A DNA stretch of 64,000 bases from Posidoniimonas corsicana (lineage in GTDB: Bacteria > Planctomycetota > Planctomycetia > Pirellulales > Lacipirellulaceae). Where the stretch lies: positions 62,001 to 126,000 of the forward strand of contig NZ_SIHJ01000005.1 of NCBI RefSeq assembly GCF_007859765.1. Reading direction: 5' to 3'. The notes below the pieces were generated by a model, which worked only from the letters and a program-made list of their open reading frames with translations, was not told the origin of the DNA and did not search any database. The translations under genes and the position numbers were made by a program. Of the stretch, positions 1 to 8,711 are shown in pieces. The first letter of the stretch is position 1; each line of letters opens with the position of its first letter.

Positions 1-334
1 CGATGATCACCAGGTCCATCGAATTGAGCGCGCTGAGGTACGCCGCCGAGTCGGCGCCGTTCTCTGCCGGAACCGAAACGTCCGGGTCATCGGTCGTGAG
101 GAAACGGGTCACGTTGTGCCCGGCGCTGCTCAGAAGGTCGGTGAAGCCCTTGTCGGGGGCCTCGGTGAACCCTGCCCCAGCGGCGCCCGCCGACGGCGCG
201 TTGTCGGCCGCGTGGAAGGTGATCCACCCGATGTCCGCCGCGTTGGCGGTCGTCGCGGCGGCGAGGAGAGCCACCGCCCCCACCCAAGCGGCGGCGCATC
301 GGCGCCGCCGAGAATCAATCGGCCTAAGTCTCAT
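1..334 (-). CDS. Secreted protein, 3' end beyond window; paralogue of 668-1627
   Basis: Translation from an ATG at 332-334 gives an Arg-rich start, a hydrophobic stretch and an AlaAsnAlaAla cleavage-like site, so a Sec signal peptide is likely. The mature part (WITFHAADNAP, APDKGFTDLLSSAGH, AENGADSAAYLSALN, MDLVII) aligns throughout with the protein at 668-1627, so this is a tandem paralogue. The reading frame is open to base 1 and the C-terminus lies outside the window; a PEP-CTERM anchor is expected from the paralogue but cannot be seen. A GGGAG stretch about nine bases upstream may be the ribosome site. The family is not one I can assign a reaction to; the opening strand-helix pattern and 'DLVIIGRS' recall a ThuA/class I amidotransferase-like fold, which is only a guess. 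Confidence 0.75.
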   Translation of the reverse strand, partial: MRLRPIDSRRRRCAAAWVGAVALLAAATTANAADIGWITFHAADNAPSAGAAGAGFTEAPDKGFTDLLSSAGHNVTRFLTTDDPDVSVPAENGADSAAYLSALNSMDLVII

Positions 335-667
335 GAGATGTCACTCCCAGCACGTAGAAGAGAAGAGAAACACGTGTTGCCTTGGGCGCGCCGTCGCCTC
401 CGCGTCAGCGATCACCCGCACGCAGAACAGAATAGTTGCTCACCGGCTATAATCCGGCAGAAGATGAGAAGAGCTACACGCCGCCCGGTCGACCATTGGT
501 CGCCGCCGGTCCAGCCGACGGCTCCTGCAGATTCCCACGCGGACCGCATCAAGTTACTGCAGCTAGCCCCGCCGAGTCAATAAATTCCGGGTCAATGCGT
601 AAATGGGGCGCTCCCGTGCAATCTTGCACGGCTGATAAGGCGACCAGCGGCTAGTTCGCGGGGATTG
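335..667. other. Intergenic region with a short perfect palindrome
   Basis: No coding sequence with the local codon bias is seen. Bases 614-631 form a perfect 8-bp inverted repeat with a 2-base centre (CCGTGCAA/TTGCACGG). It lies just downstream of the gene at 668-1627 but has no T tract on either strand, so it may be a weak 3' stabilising hairpin or an operator for the gene at 1-334. Confidence 0.35.
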
Positions 668-1627
668 TCAGCCGCGCCAGCGCCCGACGCCGGCAGCGAG
701 GATTGTGCCCAAGACGAGCGCCGCAGACGTGGGCTCGGGCACGGTAGTCATGTAGTCCACCGCGTTGAGGAACAGCGTCTGGCCGTCGACCGTCAGGTCG
801 AAGACGCCGGCCGTGTGTCCGCTGGCGGGCGGCGCCTCGCGGGAGCCGGCGATGAACATCATGCGGCGCCCGGCGGTGATGTCGCCGTTGCCCAGCACGG
901 CGCCGGCGGGCCACTCGGCGATCACGGGCGCGCCGGGCTGCGTGTCGTCCAGGCCGTCGTCGCCGGGGATGCGGGCGATCAGCCTGCCGCCCGCGACGAT
1001 CGAGTCGGCGTTGATCGAGGCCCCTCGCTCGCCAGGCGCGACATCCAGAACCGGCGGCGTCAGGTTCACCCCGTTGAGCGACATGCCGTCGAACACCGGG
1101 TGCGACAGGTCCACCGCCTCGAGGCTGGTCGGGCCGCTGATGTCGCTGATGTGATCGCCCACGGTGTAGTTGAGCCGGTTGCTCCGCGTGGCGTAGCCGG
1201 ACATCAGCATGACCGGCGCGGTCACCTGCGAGTTCCACCACTCCGTGTTGGTCCCGCCGTAGTCGCCGCTGCTGATCGACCGGCCGATGATCACCAGGTC
1301 CATCGCGTTGAGCGACGCGAGGTACGCGGCGGGCGAGTCGCCGTTCTCCGGTGGGACCGAGGTTGCGAGGCCGCTGGCCGAAACGAACCTCGTGACCTGA
1401 TGACCGGCGGACGCCAGCAGGTCGGTGAAGCCCTTGTCCGGCGCCACCGTAAACCCGCCCGCCGCGGCGGCCGACGACGGCGTGTCGTCCGCCGGGTGGA
1501 AGCTCACCCAAGCGATGTTCGCGGCGTCGGCGGTTGTCGCCATCGCAAGGGCAAGGACGCTTGCCACCGTCGCCAGCGGGGTGAGAGAACGCACGAGGGT
1601 TCGTTGTAACTTTGCTTGTTGAGTCAT
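668..1627 (-). CDS. PEP-CTERM-anchored secreted protein
   Basis: A 319-residue protein with a signal peptide at about residues 1-36 (hydrophobic core VASVLALAMATTADA) and a C-terminal PEP-CTERM signal: VPEPTSAALVLG, a hydrophobic segment and the basic end GRWRG. PEP-CTERM proteins are exported by Sec and processed by an exosortase; no exosortase lies in this window. The mature domain (FHPADDTPS, APDKGFTDLLASAGH, NAMDLVIIGRSI, PVMLMSGYATRSNRL) is shared with the truncated gene at 1-334. The pattern is compatible with a Rossmann-like ThuA/GATase1 fold, but no catalytic residues are recognisable to me. Function unknown. Confidence 0.85.
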   Translation of the reverse strand: MTQQAKLQRTLVRSLTPLATVASVLALAMATTADAANIAWVSFHPADDTPSSAAAAGGFTVAPDKGFTDLLASAGHQVTRFVSASGLATSVPPENGDSPAAYLASLNAMDLVIIGRSISSGDYGGTNTEWWNSQVTAPVMLMSGYATRSNRLNYTVGDHISDISGPTSLEAVDLSHPVFDGMSLNGVNLTPPVLDVAPGERGASINADSIVAGGRLIARIPGDDGLDDTQPGAPVIAEWPAGAVLGNGDITAGRRMMFIAGSREAPPASGHTAGVFDLTVDGQTLFLNAVDYMTTVPEPTSAALVLGTILAAGVGRWRG

Positions 1628-1779
1628 CGTGGAGAACTCCGAGGCCTAGGTGAGAAGAAGAGGAACAACGCGCGGCGGCTCGCAATGACGGCGGCCAACC
1701 GCACGCAGCTCAACCTACCGGCGCCCGACTCGCGGTGTCAATCTCGCGCGGCAGTCGGCGCCACCTGTCGGCTAGACCG

Positions 1780-2409
1780 CTAGTTCAGGGGTGCGCTCCG
1801 CGCTTTGATCAACAACGCCGCCACCACGGAGCCGATCAGGTTCGACACCAAGTCCCAGCCGGTGTTCTCGTACTCGCCGACGTTCGTCTCGGGCAGGGTT
1901 TGGAAGGCGGCGAACTCAACCACCTCGTTCATCGCGCCGGCGCCCATGCCGACGCAAACGCTGATCAGCAGCAGGCCCCACGTGGGACGCGCCGTCGCGC
2001 CGCGCTCAGCGAACGCGTGCGTCAGGCCCTGCCACGCGATCCAGGTTACTAGGCCGAAGCCGAACGCGTGCACCAATTGGTCGTACTTGAGCCGGCCCTC
2101 GATCAGCCACAGGTTGTAGAGCACGTGGGTCTCGCCGCCGATCGGCCAGTCGTGCGGCAGGTAGACCAGACCGCCGGCCATGTGCGCCAGCCCCCACACC
2201 GCCAGCCCCCACAGCGTGCCGATGTGGAGGTCGATCCTCCGGTGCAGCAACAGCACCAGCCCAGCCAGGAGCAGCGTCACGGCGAGGTAGAACGCGAACT
2301 CGGCGTTCGGCGAGGTCACGAGCCTTGCTAGCGACGCCAACAGATACACCGAAGTGAACGCCACCACGCCCCACTCGCCGGTGGTGATCGGACGTTTGAG
2401 GAGCTTCAT
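1780..2409 (-). CDS. DUF2238 (YjdF-like) inner-membrane protein
   Basis: I start this 209-residue protein at the ATG at 2407-2409 (MKLLKRPITTGEW), because the longer open frame upstream lacks membrane or codon signature. Several hydrophobic segments are evident (VVAFTSVYLLASLARLV, FYLAVTLLLAGLVLLL, GLLLISVCVGMGAGAMNEVV, LVSNLIGSVVAALLI). Conserved features of the DUF2238/YjdF family are visible: the YDQLVHAFGFG block, NEVVEFA and the ENTGWDLVSNLIG block. The family is an uncharacterised integral membrane group. It is monocistronic here, between a PEP-CTERM gene and a divergent small acidic protein gene. Confidence 0.85.
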   Translation of the reverse strand: MKLLKRPITTGEWGVVAFTSVYLLASLARLVTSPNAEFAFYLAVTLLLAGLVLLLHRRIDLHIGTLWGLAVWGLAHMAGGLVYLPHDWPIGGETHVLYNLWLIEGRLKYDQLVHAFGFGLVTWIAWQGLTHAFAERGATARPTWGLLLISVCVGMGAGAMNEVVEFAAFQTLPETNVGEYENTGWDLVSNLIGSVVAALLIKARSAPLN

Positions 2410-2717
2410 GTGCGGAGCTCGTTTGTTCGCGCCAGGCTCAACGGTGCAGGCAACCAACCCGCACCAGTCTAGACCGCCGGGGGCGCCCACGCGAACAACA
2501 ACCGCGGTCAACGTGTCGGCCCGAATTGCTCCCCCTGCCGCCACCGTGGTCGAGCGCCAGCCACGCGCGTCTGTGAAGTGAGGAACGAGGCTCGTGCAGC
2601 ACCGTGAAAAACGCTCGTGCTTCCAACGACCACCCACTGCGCCAAAGTCGGCACGCAAAGTGCACCTTCTAACCTTCGATGAGGAGAGGAACTTTCCCTT
2701 GCTAAGGAGACGCCACC

Positions 2718-3071
2718 ATGGCCACCAAGACCACGACTTACACGGCCGCACAGGACAGCACTTGGGAACGCATCAAGGCCGCCCTCGCCAACGACTGGGA
2801 GCAGACCAAGGCCGACTTTGGGTCGGACTCGGCCCGCGACATGAACCAGGATGTTGACGACACCATCAAGCAGGCGATGGGCGCCGACGACGCGTTCGAG
2901 AACCGCGAACAGGCGTTCCGGTTTGGCTACACGGCCCAAGAGTCCTACCGCTCGGACCACCCCGACTGGGACGACGACCTCGACGCCCGACTCCGCGGAG
3001 AGTACGCCGGCGACTACGACGCCGACCGGCCCTACATCCGCCACGCGTACGAGTTCCGACCCACGCTTTAG
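2718..3071 (+). CDS. Small acidic protein, possible stress-protein type
   Basis: A 117-residue soluble protein preceded by a good AAGGAG site eight bases before the ATG and followed by a strong terminator, so it is a real monocistronic gene. It has no signal peptide or membrane segment and is rich in Asp and Glu. The N-terminal half has a CsbD-like look (TWERIKAALANDWEQTK). The C-terminal half has the pattern FRFGY...YRSDHPDWDDDLDARLRGEY...RHAYEF, which resembles a small domain found in other stress-associated bacterial proteins. This similarity is judged by eye and is weak; no function should be assigned. Confidence 0.75.
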   Translation: MATKTTTYTAAQDSTWERIKAALANDWEQTKADFGSDSARDMNQDVDDTIKQAMGADDAFENREQAFRFGYTAQESYRSDHPDWDDDLDARLRGEYAGDYDADRPYIRHAYEFRPTL

Positions 3072-3125
3072 GACAAACGCCTCGGCGCGGTTTGCGTAAG
3101 GTAGTAAGCCAACTTCATCTACCAA

Positions 3126-3158
3126 CCGTAGGGCGTTGCCACGCTCTACGGTTTTTTT
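3126..3158 (+). terminator. Rho-independent terminator after the small acidic protein gene
   Basis: A 10-bp stem (CCGTAGGGCG with CGCTCTACGG, one G-U pair), six-base loop, then seven consecutive T residues. Confidence 0.92.
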
Positions 3159-3315
3159 CTATCGGAAACTTAGCTTCTCGTCGCAGCGAGCGGCGAGGTG
3201 ATCGGCGGCACGCCGGCTCACTCGCCGGCGGGCGGATGCCTGGGGTACACTATCGGGTCCGGTTCCCGAACCCTGCGCGCCGTTGGCGCCGCCCCTCCTC
3301 GCCAGGCTGTCCGCC

Positions 3316-4344
3316 ATGAAGACGCTTCTGCTTGTGCCCCTCGTGCTACTCGCGGCGTGCCCCGCTCTGGGTGCGGAAACGCCGCACACGCCAACAGCGG
3401 TGGTCGCGCAGGCGGTTGAGGCGGCCGACTCCTTCATCGCTACGCTCAACGACGCGCAGCGAAAGGCGGTCCGGTTCGACTTCTCCGACGACGAGCAGCG
3501 TCGCCGCTGGTCCAACCTGCCGGCTGGCATGTACCCACGCAATGGCCTCCGCTGGGGCGATCTCAATCAGCAGCAACGCGACGCGGCCATGCAGCTCTTC
3601 TCGGCGACGCTCAGCCCCCGCGGCGTGCAGCAGGTGATCGACAACATGCAGGGCGACGAGGTCCTCAAGCAGCAGGGCGGCGGCGGCCGGGCGGACTTCG
3701 GCGCGGACGCGTACTACCTCTCCATCCTGGGAACCCCGTCGGCCGACACGCCCTGGATGTGGCAGTTCGGTGGGCACCACCTGGCCATCAACGCCACCTT
3801 GGTCGGCGATCAAGTCACCCTCTCGCCCAGCCTGACCGGCGGGCAGCCGGTCGACTACGAGGTCGACGGCCGCCAAGTGCGTCAGCTCGCCGAAGAAGAG
3901 GACCTCTCGTTCGAGCTGATCGGCTCGCTCTCGCCCGATCAACGCCAGGCGGCCATTCTAGGCGACCACCACGCCAACATGATCTACGGGCCGGGCAAAG
4001 AGGGCGCCAAGCCGAAGCCCGAAGGCCTCAACGCCGGCAAGCTCGACGACCGCCAGCGGGAACTGCTGCTGTCGCTGATCGAGGCCCGCATCGGCGTCCT
4101 CAACCAAACGCACGCCGAACGCGCGATGCAGGCGATCAAGCAGAACCTCGCTGAGACCTGGTTCTCCTGGTACGGCCCCACCACGCCCGGCGCCGCCGCG
4201 ACCTTCCGGGTCCAGGGGCCGACGCTGCTGATGGAGTACTCGCCTCAGCACCTCGGCGGCGACGACACCCAGCACACCCACGCCATGTACCGCGACCCCG
4301 CCAACGACTACGGCGCCGCCTGGGTGAAGCAAGCGGACCGCTAA
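3316..4344 (+). CDS. DUF3500 family secreted protein
   Basis: The 342-residue protein starts at the ATG at 3316, where an N-terminal signal sequence begins (MKTLLLVPLVLLAACPALGA). The segment LLAAC would also fit a lipobox, so it could be a lipoprotein. Family features of DUF3500 are clear: DSFIATLNDAQRKAVRFDF, WSNLPAG, RNGLRWGDL, the WMWQFGGHHLAIN block with paired His, and TFRVQGPTLLMEYSPQH near the C-terminus. The biochemical role of DUF3500 is not established. It precedes an esterase and a sulfatase on the same strand (58-base gap to the esterase), suggesting a shared role in processing external organic polymers. Confidence 0.9.
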   Translation: MKTLLLVPLVLLAACPALGAETPHTPTAVVAQAVEAADSFIATLNDAQRKAVRFDFSDDEQRRRWSNLPAGMYPRNGLRWGDLNQQQRDAAMQLFSATLSPRGVQQVIDNMQGDEVLKQQGGGGRADFGADAYYLSILGTPSADTPWMWQFGGHHLAINATLVGDQVTLSPSLTGGQPVDYEVDGRQVRQLAEEEDLSFELIGSLSPDQRQAAILGDHHANMIYGPGKEGAKPKPEGLNAGKLDDRQRELLLSLIEARIGVLNQTHAERAMQAIKQNLAETWFSWYGPTTPGAAATFRVQGPTLLMEYSPQHLGGDDTQHTHAMYRDPANDYGAAWVKQADR

Positions 4345-4402
4345 CCCACGCCCGCTAGCCGCCTGACCGAACATTCTCTACCGACCTCCAGCATCACACC
4401 TT

Positions 4403-5359
4403 ATGCAAGCCCCATTCTCTCGTACGTTGTCGCTCCCGGCGGCGTTGCTCTTCATCAATCTGCTCCTGCCGGCGTTACTCGTAGCGGCCGAAGAGCTCCC
4501 GCAGCCCACGCTCTCCGACGTGCGTTACGGCGATCACCCCCGCCAGAAGCTGCACTTCTGGCGGGTCGAGTCGGCAGAGCCGACCGCCGTAGCGATCCAC
4601 ATCCACGGCGGCGGCTGGAACGGCGGCACGCGGCTCAACGGCAACCTCAAGTCTGCGCTCCCCCGCCTGCAGGAAGCCGGGATCGCGGTCGCGAGCGTAG
4701 AGTACCGACTCATCCGCCACGGCGTAGCGCAGGGCGTCGAGCCGCCGGTCAAAGCGCCGCTCTCCGACTGCGCGCGGGCCGTGCAGTTCGTCCGCAGCAA
4801 GGCCGACGAGTGGAATCTCGACCCGCGGCGGGTTGGTCTGTTCGGCGGCTCCGCCGGCGGCTGCACCAGCCTATGGCTCGCCCTGCACCGCGACCTGGCC
4901 GACCCGGACAGCCCCGACCCCATCGCCCGGCTGTCCACCCGGCCTACCTGCGCCGCGGTGATCAGGGCGCAGACCACGCTCGACCCGCGGCAGATGCAGG
5001 AGTGGATGCCCAACAGCTTCTACGGCGGGCACGCGTTCGGAGTCGGGAAGCCGGGCAAGGAAAACCGGGCCGCTAACTTCAAGGAGTTCCTCGCCCGCCG
5101 CGACGAGCTGCTGCCTCAGATCAACGAGTACTCGCCCTACGCGCTCGCCACCAGCGACGCCCCGCCCATCTACCTGTTCTACACAACCAAGCCGGCGATG
5201 GGGGAAAAGACCAAAGACCCCACGCACAGCTCCAACTTCGGAGTCAAGCTCGACGAGCGGCTGCGGGAGCTCGGCGTGTCGAGCGAGCTGGCCTACCCCG
5301 GCGCGCCGGGAGTAGAGCACGCGACCGTCGCCGACTACCTGATCCACCACCTAAAGTAG
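4403..5359 (+). CDS. Secreted alpha/beta hydrolase, esterase/lipase type
   Basis: A 318-residue protein with a signal peptide (about 1-29). It has the oxyanion motif HGGGW (68-72), the nucleophile elbow GGSAGG with Ser150, and a likely catalytic His306 in VEHATVADYL, which is the layout of BD-FAE/hormone-sensitive-lipase-like carboxylesterases. Substrate unknown; acetyl or feruloyl groups on polysaccharides are plausible given the neighbours. It lies 42 bases before the sulfatase gene and may be co-transcribed with it. Alternatives such as a peptidase of the same fold are less likely because of the HGGGW motif. Confidence 0.88.
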   Translation: MQAPFSRTLSLPAALLFINLLLPALLVAAEELPQPTLSDVRYGDHPRQKLHFWRVESAEPTAVAIHIHGGGWNGGTRLNGNLKSALPRLQEAGIAVASVEYRLIRHGVAQGVEPPVKAPLSDCARAVQFVRSKADEWNLDPRRVGLFGGSAGGCTSLWLALHRDLADPDSPDPIARLSTRPTCAAVIRAQTTLDPRQMQEWMPNSFYGGHAFGVGKPGKENRAANFKEFLARRDELLPQINEYSPYALATSDAPPIYLFYTTKPAMGEKTKDPTHSSNFGVKLDERLRELGVSSELAYPGAPGVEHATVADYLIHHLK

Positions 5360-5401
5360 CGCCGCGGCGCTACGTTTCCTGGACAACCCCGAAGATCACG
5401 C

Positions 5402-6913
5402 ATGAGCACCCCGCTGAAACACCCGATCCATGGCCGCCGCCTTTGCGTTCTGCTCGCGTTCGCCGCCGCTCTGCCCGGGCTGAGCGTTCGGGCGGCCGAG
5501 CCCTCGTTCGGCGAGCGCCCGCCAAACATCGTCCTCGTGATGACCGACGACCAGGGCTACGGCGACCTGAGCTGCCACGGGCATCCGCTGCTCCGGACCC
5601 CCAACCTCGACCGGCTTGCCTCGCAGAGCACGCGATTCACGGACTTCCATGCCAGCCCCACGTGCGCGCCGACCCGCGCCGCGCTGATGTCGGGTCAGGC
5701 GCCGTTCAAGGTCGGTGTGACGCACACTATCGTCGAGCGTGACCGGATGGCCCTGGGCGCGCCCACCATCGCGGAGGTGCTGCGGTCGGCGGGCTACGCC
5801 ACCGGCATCTTTGGTAAGTGGCACCTGGGCGACGAGGACGCCTACCAGCCTCACAACCGCGGCTTCGATGAGGTCTTCATCCACGGCGCCGGCGGCATCG
5901 GGCAGAAGTACGCCGGGTCGCAGAGCGACGCGCCGGGCACCAGCTACTTCAACCCGATCATCAAGCACAACGGCCGCTTCGAGCAGACCGAAGGCTACTG
6001 CACCGACGTGTTCTTCCGGCAGGCGCTCGGGTGGATCAAGTCGCGTTCCGAAGGCGACGAGAGCGACCGGCCGTTCTTCGCGTACATCGCCACCAACGCC
6101 CCGCACAGCCCGTACATCGTCGACGAGAGCTACTCCGCCCCGTTCAAGGGCAAGTGCAACGAGAAGGCCGCCGCGTTCTTCGGGATGATCGTCAACATCG
6201 ACGAGAACATGGGCCTGCTGATGGAGAAACTGGACGAGTGGCGCCTGGCCGACGACACGCTGCTGATCTTCATGACCGACAACGGATGCGCGGCCGGGTC
6301 CCGCGTGTACAACGCCGGCATGAAGGGGCCGAAGGGCTCGCCGCATCAGGGGGGCTCGCGCGTCCCGCTGTTCATGCGGTGGCCCGGCAAGGTCAAGCCG
6401 GGCGTTGACGTCGACCGCCTGGCCAGGCACTACGACCTGTTCCCCACGCTGGCGGAGATCGCCGGCGCCGACCCGCCCGCCAACGCCGACCTCGACGGCC
6501 GCAGCCTGACGCCGCTGCTGCGGGACCCGGACGCCGACTGGGAGGACCGCTACACCTACTTCCACGTCGGCCGCTGGCCGAAGGAGGGCGCGCCGGGCAA
6601 GTTCGGCCAGGGCAACCCGGACCCGGACGCCGCGAAGCACAAGAACTACGCGGTGCGGAACGAGCGCTGGCGGCTGGTGAACGGCGGCCTGTTCGACATC
6701 GACAACGACCCCGGCGAGCAGCACAACGTGGCCGACGATCACCCGCAGGTCGCCGCCGAATTGCTCGCGGCGTTCGACGCCTGGTGGGACGAGGTCCGGC
6801 CGCTGATGGTCAACGAGGACGCCCCGCTGGACGTCCCCAAGCCGTTCCGCGAGCAGTTCCGCAAACAGGCCGCCAGCGGCGGCATCCCCGACTGGACTCC
6901 GCCCAAGTTGTAG
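5402..6913 (+). CDS. Secreted type I sulfatase
   Basis: A 503-residue arylsulfatase-like protein with signal peptide (about 1-32). Metal ligands are seen in NIVLVMTDDQGYGD (Asp49/Asp50). The formylglycine motif is C88-A-P-T-R92 followed by AALMSG, so Cys88 would be converted to formylglycine by a maturation enzyme not present here. Also visible are FGKWHLG, FMTDNG (second Asp-Asn metal site) and MKGPKGSPHQGGSRVP, typical of the family. Planctomycetes carry many sulfatases for sulfated algal polysaccharides; the exact substrate cannot be read from the sequence. It ends ten bases from the convergent pectate lyase gene. Confidence 0.95.
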   Translation: MSTPLKHPIHGRRLCVLLAFAAALPGLSVRAAEPSFGERPPNIVLVMTDDQGYGDLSCHGHPLLRTPNLDRLASQSTRFTDFHASPTCAPTRAALMSGQAPFKVGVTHTIVERDRMALGAPTIAEVLRSAGYATGIFGKWHLGDEDAYQPHNRGFDEVFIHGAGGIGQKYAGSQSDAPGTSYFNPIIKHNGRFEQTEGYCTDVFFRQALGWIKSRSEGDESDRPFFAYIATNAPHSPYIVDESYSAPFKGKCNEKAAAFFGMIVNIDENMGLLMEKLDEWRLADDTLLIFMTDNGCAAGSRVYNAGMKGPKGSPHQGGSRVPLFMRWPGKVKPGVDVDRLARHYDLFPTLAEIAGADPPANADLDGRSLTPLLRDPDADWEDRYTYFHVGRWPKEGAPGKFGQGNPDPDAAKHKNYAVRNERWRLVNGGLFDIDNDPGEQHNVADDHPQVAAELLAAFDAWWDEVRPLMVNEDAPLDVPKPFREQFRKQAASGGIPDWTPPKL

Positions 6914-6923
6914 CGCGAATGCC

Positions 6924-7895
6924 CTAGGGCCGCGGCGGCTTGTTGCCGGCGCCGTGACGCTCGTCGGTCACCAGCGTCTTGACGTCGGCTAGTTCGTCTG
7001 GCTGGTAGTCGTAGGGCGTTTCGAACACCGGCCAGCGGTTGGGCGCGTAGGTCGGCTGCTGGCATCCGATAAACTCCAGGTCGCGCCAACCGATCTCGGC
7101 CTTGCGGTCCATGCCGCCCATGTCGTTCCACGGGCGGTTGACGTCGTCGAACACGCTCCGCTCCACGCGGATGCGGCTCTCGACGCCCGTGCCGATGCAG
7201 TAGTTGTTGCCGTGGCAGGCGTAGTAGTTGTTGTACAGGTGCACCCGGCCGAACCGGACCCGCGGCATCCGCGACCGGCAGCCGGCGTCATACCAATTGT
7301 GGTGCATCGTGACCCGCAGCTTGCCCCGGTCCGAGGTGCGGCTGTCGCTGTTACCGATCAGGTGTGGGAAGGAGTGCGAGTCGGGGTCGGGGAAGTGGAA
7401 CTTGCACCACGATACCGTCACGAAGTCGGCGCCGCGGACAATCGAGCAGAGCTCGTCGCTGCTGCCGAAGAACTCGCACCGCGTGATGAAAACGTTCTGC
7501 CCGCCGGAAACCTCGAAGACGTCCCCGCGGGCCGGCCCGAAGACCAGGTTCTGAAAGATACAGTTCCGGCCGTCGACGCGGACGGTCCCGCCGGACAAGC
7601 CGGACTTGGAGTCGGCGCCCAGCAGCGTCTTGTTCGACCCCACCCGCACGCCCCCAGCGTCCAGCTGGCCCTGCACGACAATCACGGCCGGCTCGTCGCC
7701 GGCAATCGCGGCCCGCAGTTCATCGGGCGTCGCGACGGTCACCGACTTGGCGTCCCCACCGCCGGTGACCCCGCCGTTCTGCGTGGCGAAGCCGTCCGCC
7801 TGGACAAGCCGCGGCGCCGCCTGCGCTCCCGCCGCCCACCAGAGGCACGCCGCCAAGCACACCGCGACCCGCGCGTCATTCCGCCGAACAAGCAT
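6924..7895 (-). CDS. Secreted pectate lyase-like protein, PL1 type
   Basis: A 323-residue parallel beta-helix protein with a signal peptide (about 1-27). PL1 hallmarks are NKTLLGADS, CIFQNLVFGP, DFVTVSWCKF, TMHHNWYDAGCRSRMPRVRFG and VHLYNNYY. Arg209 in RMPRVRFG matches the catalytic arginine of PelC-type lyases. In the usual calcium site the stretch corresponding to YDGLIDIK reads SDELCSIVRG, so one acidic ligand seems replaced by Ser; metal use or substrate may therefore differ. It is convergent with the sulfatase gene, which supports a polysaccharide-degradation context but not necessarily pectin. Confidence 0.85.
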   Translation of the reverse strand: MLVRRNDARVAVCLAACLWWAAGAQAAPRLVQADGFATQNGGVTGGGDAKSVTVATPDELRAAIAGDEPAVIVVQGQLDAGGVRVGSNKTLLGADSKSGLSGGTVRVDGRNCIFQNLVFGPARGDVFEVSGGQNVFITRCEFFGSSDELCSIVRGADFVTVSWCKFHFPDPDSHSFPHLIGNSDSRTSDRGKLRVTMHHNWYDAGCRSRMPRVRFGRVHLYNNYYACHGNNYCIGTGVESRIRVERSVFDDVNRPWNDMGGMDRKAEIGWRDLEFIGCQQPTYAPNRWPVFETPYDYQPDELADVKTLVTDERHGAGNKPPRP

Positions 7896-8090
7896 TCCAG
7901 CCCCCCTGGTTAATCTCTCTCAACCAAAGCCGGGCGCGGACCAACCGCCGCGCCGCGTGACCGATCCTAGAGACTCTCACCACGAGACGCCGCCCTGTTT
8001 TGAGCCGCGGTGTGGTGTTGACTTGCGCGCCACTGGACCGCCGATCTGCAAACGCAGAACCACCAATGAGCGCGGCTGACAACCGTGGGG

Positions 8091-8609
8091 CTACGCCCCT
8101 GAGTCCGCACCGATAGCCGAGCGGCTGGTTGCCGGCAGTCCGAAGCTGCTCAGCCAGTCGCGGAGGGCGGGCAGGCTGCAGGCGAGCCACACGGCGCCGA
8201 GGGCCATTGCGGCGAGGCCGCCGAGGAGGGTCCCGTGCGCGGCGCGGTCGACCAGCTCGATGTCGGCCATGTCGCCGATGTGGCATAGACCGCTGCTGTC
8301 GGGGACAAAGACCACCGTCACGCGGGCGCCCCGGGAGAGCGACCGCCAGCTCTGCTCGGTGACGTCGTCGAAGAGCTGGTAGGTGCGGCCGCCGTGGCCG
8401 ACATCCAGGAACACGCGGTAGTGCGTATTGTGGCTCTTGCCAGAGCTGGACGTGAAGGTCGTCAGTCGGGTAACCCTGCCGGTCGCCTCGACGCCGTTGG
8501 CCTGCAAACGTCCCATGACGCCACTGAGGCCCCAGCCGACCGCGACCGCCGACGCGCCGGCCAGCAGCAGGAAGAAACACGCGCACAGACACCAGCGTTG
8601 CTGCAGCAT
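8091..8609 (-). CDS. DUF3592-like membrane protein
   Basis: A 172-residue protein with two hydrophobic segments (CACFFLLLAGASAVAVGWGL near the N-terminus and LLGGLAAMALGAVWLACSL near the C-terminus) enclosing an extracytoplasmic beta-rich domain: GVEATGRVTRL, HYRVFLDVGHGGRTYQL, GARVTVVFVPDSSGLCHIGD. This is the layout of DUF3592 proteins, which are widespread and uncharacterised. No partner is evident; upstream lies a repeat-containing intergenic region. Confidence 0.75.
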   Translation of the reverse strand: MLQQRWCLCACFFLLLAGASAVAVGWGLSGVMGRLQANGVEATGRVTRLTTFTSSSGKSHNTHYRVFLDVGHGGRTYQLFDDVTEQSWRSLSRGARVTVVFVPDSSGLCHIGDMADIELVDRAAHGTLLGGLAAMALGAVWLACSLPALRDWLSSFGLPATSRSAIGADSGA

Positions 8610-8711
8610 CGGACCGCCTTGGCGGGGTGGGAAACGGACACTCCTGCAAGCCTAGCACCCCGGCCCAGCAGCCCGGCAACGACGCCGGCGAGAAGGCGAT
8701 AATCACGCTGG

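Noticed and set aside
614-631. Palindrome as a Rho-independent terminator
   Set aside because: Stem is only 8 bp and neither strand has a T tract.
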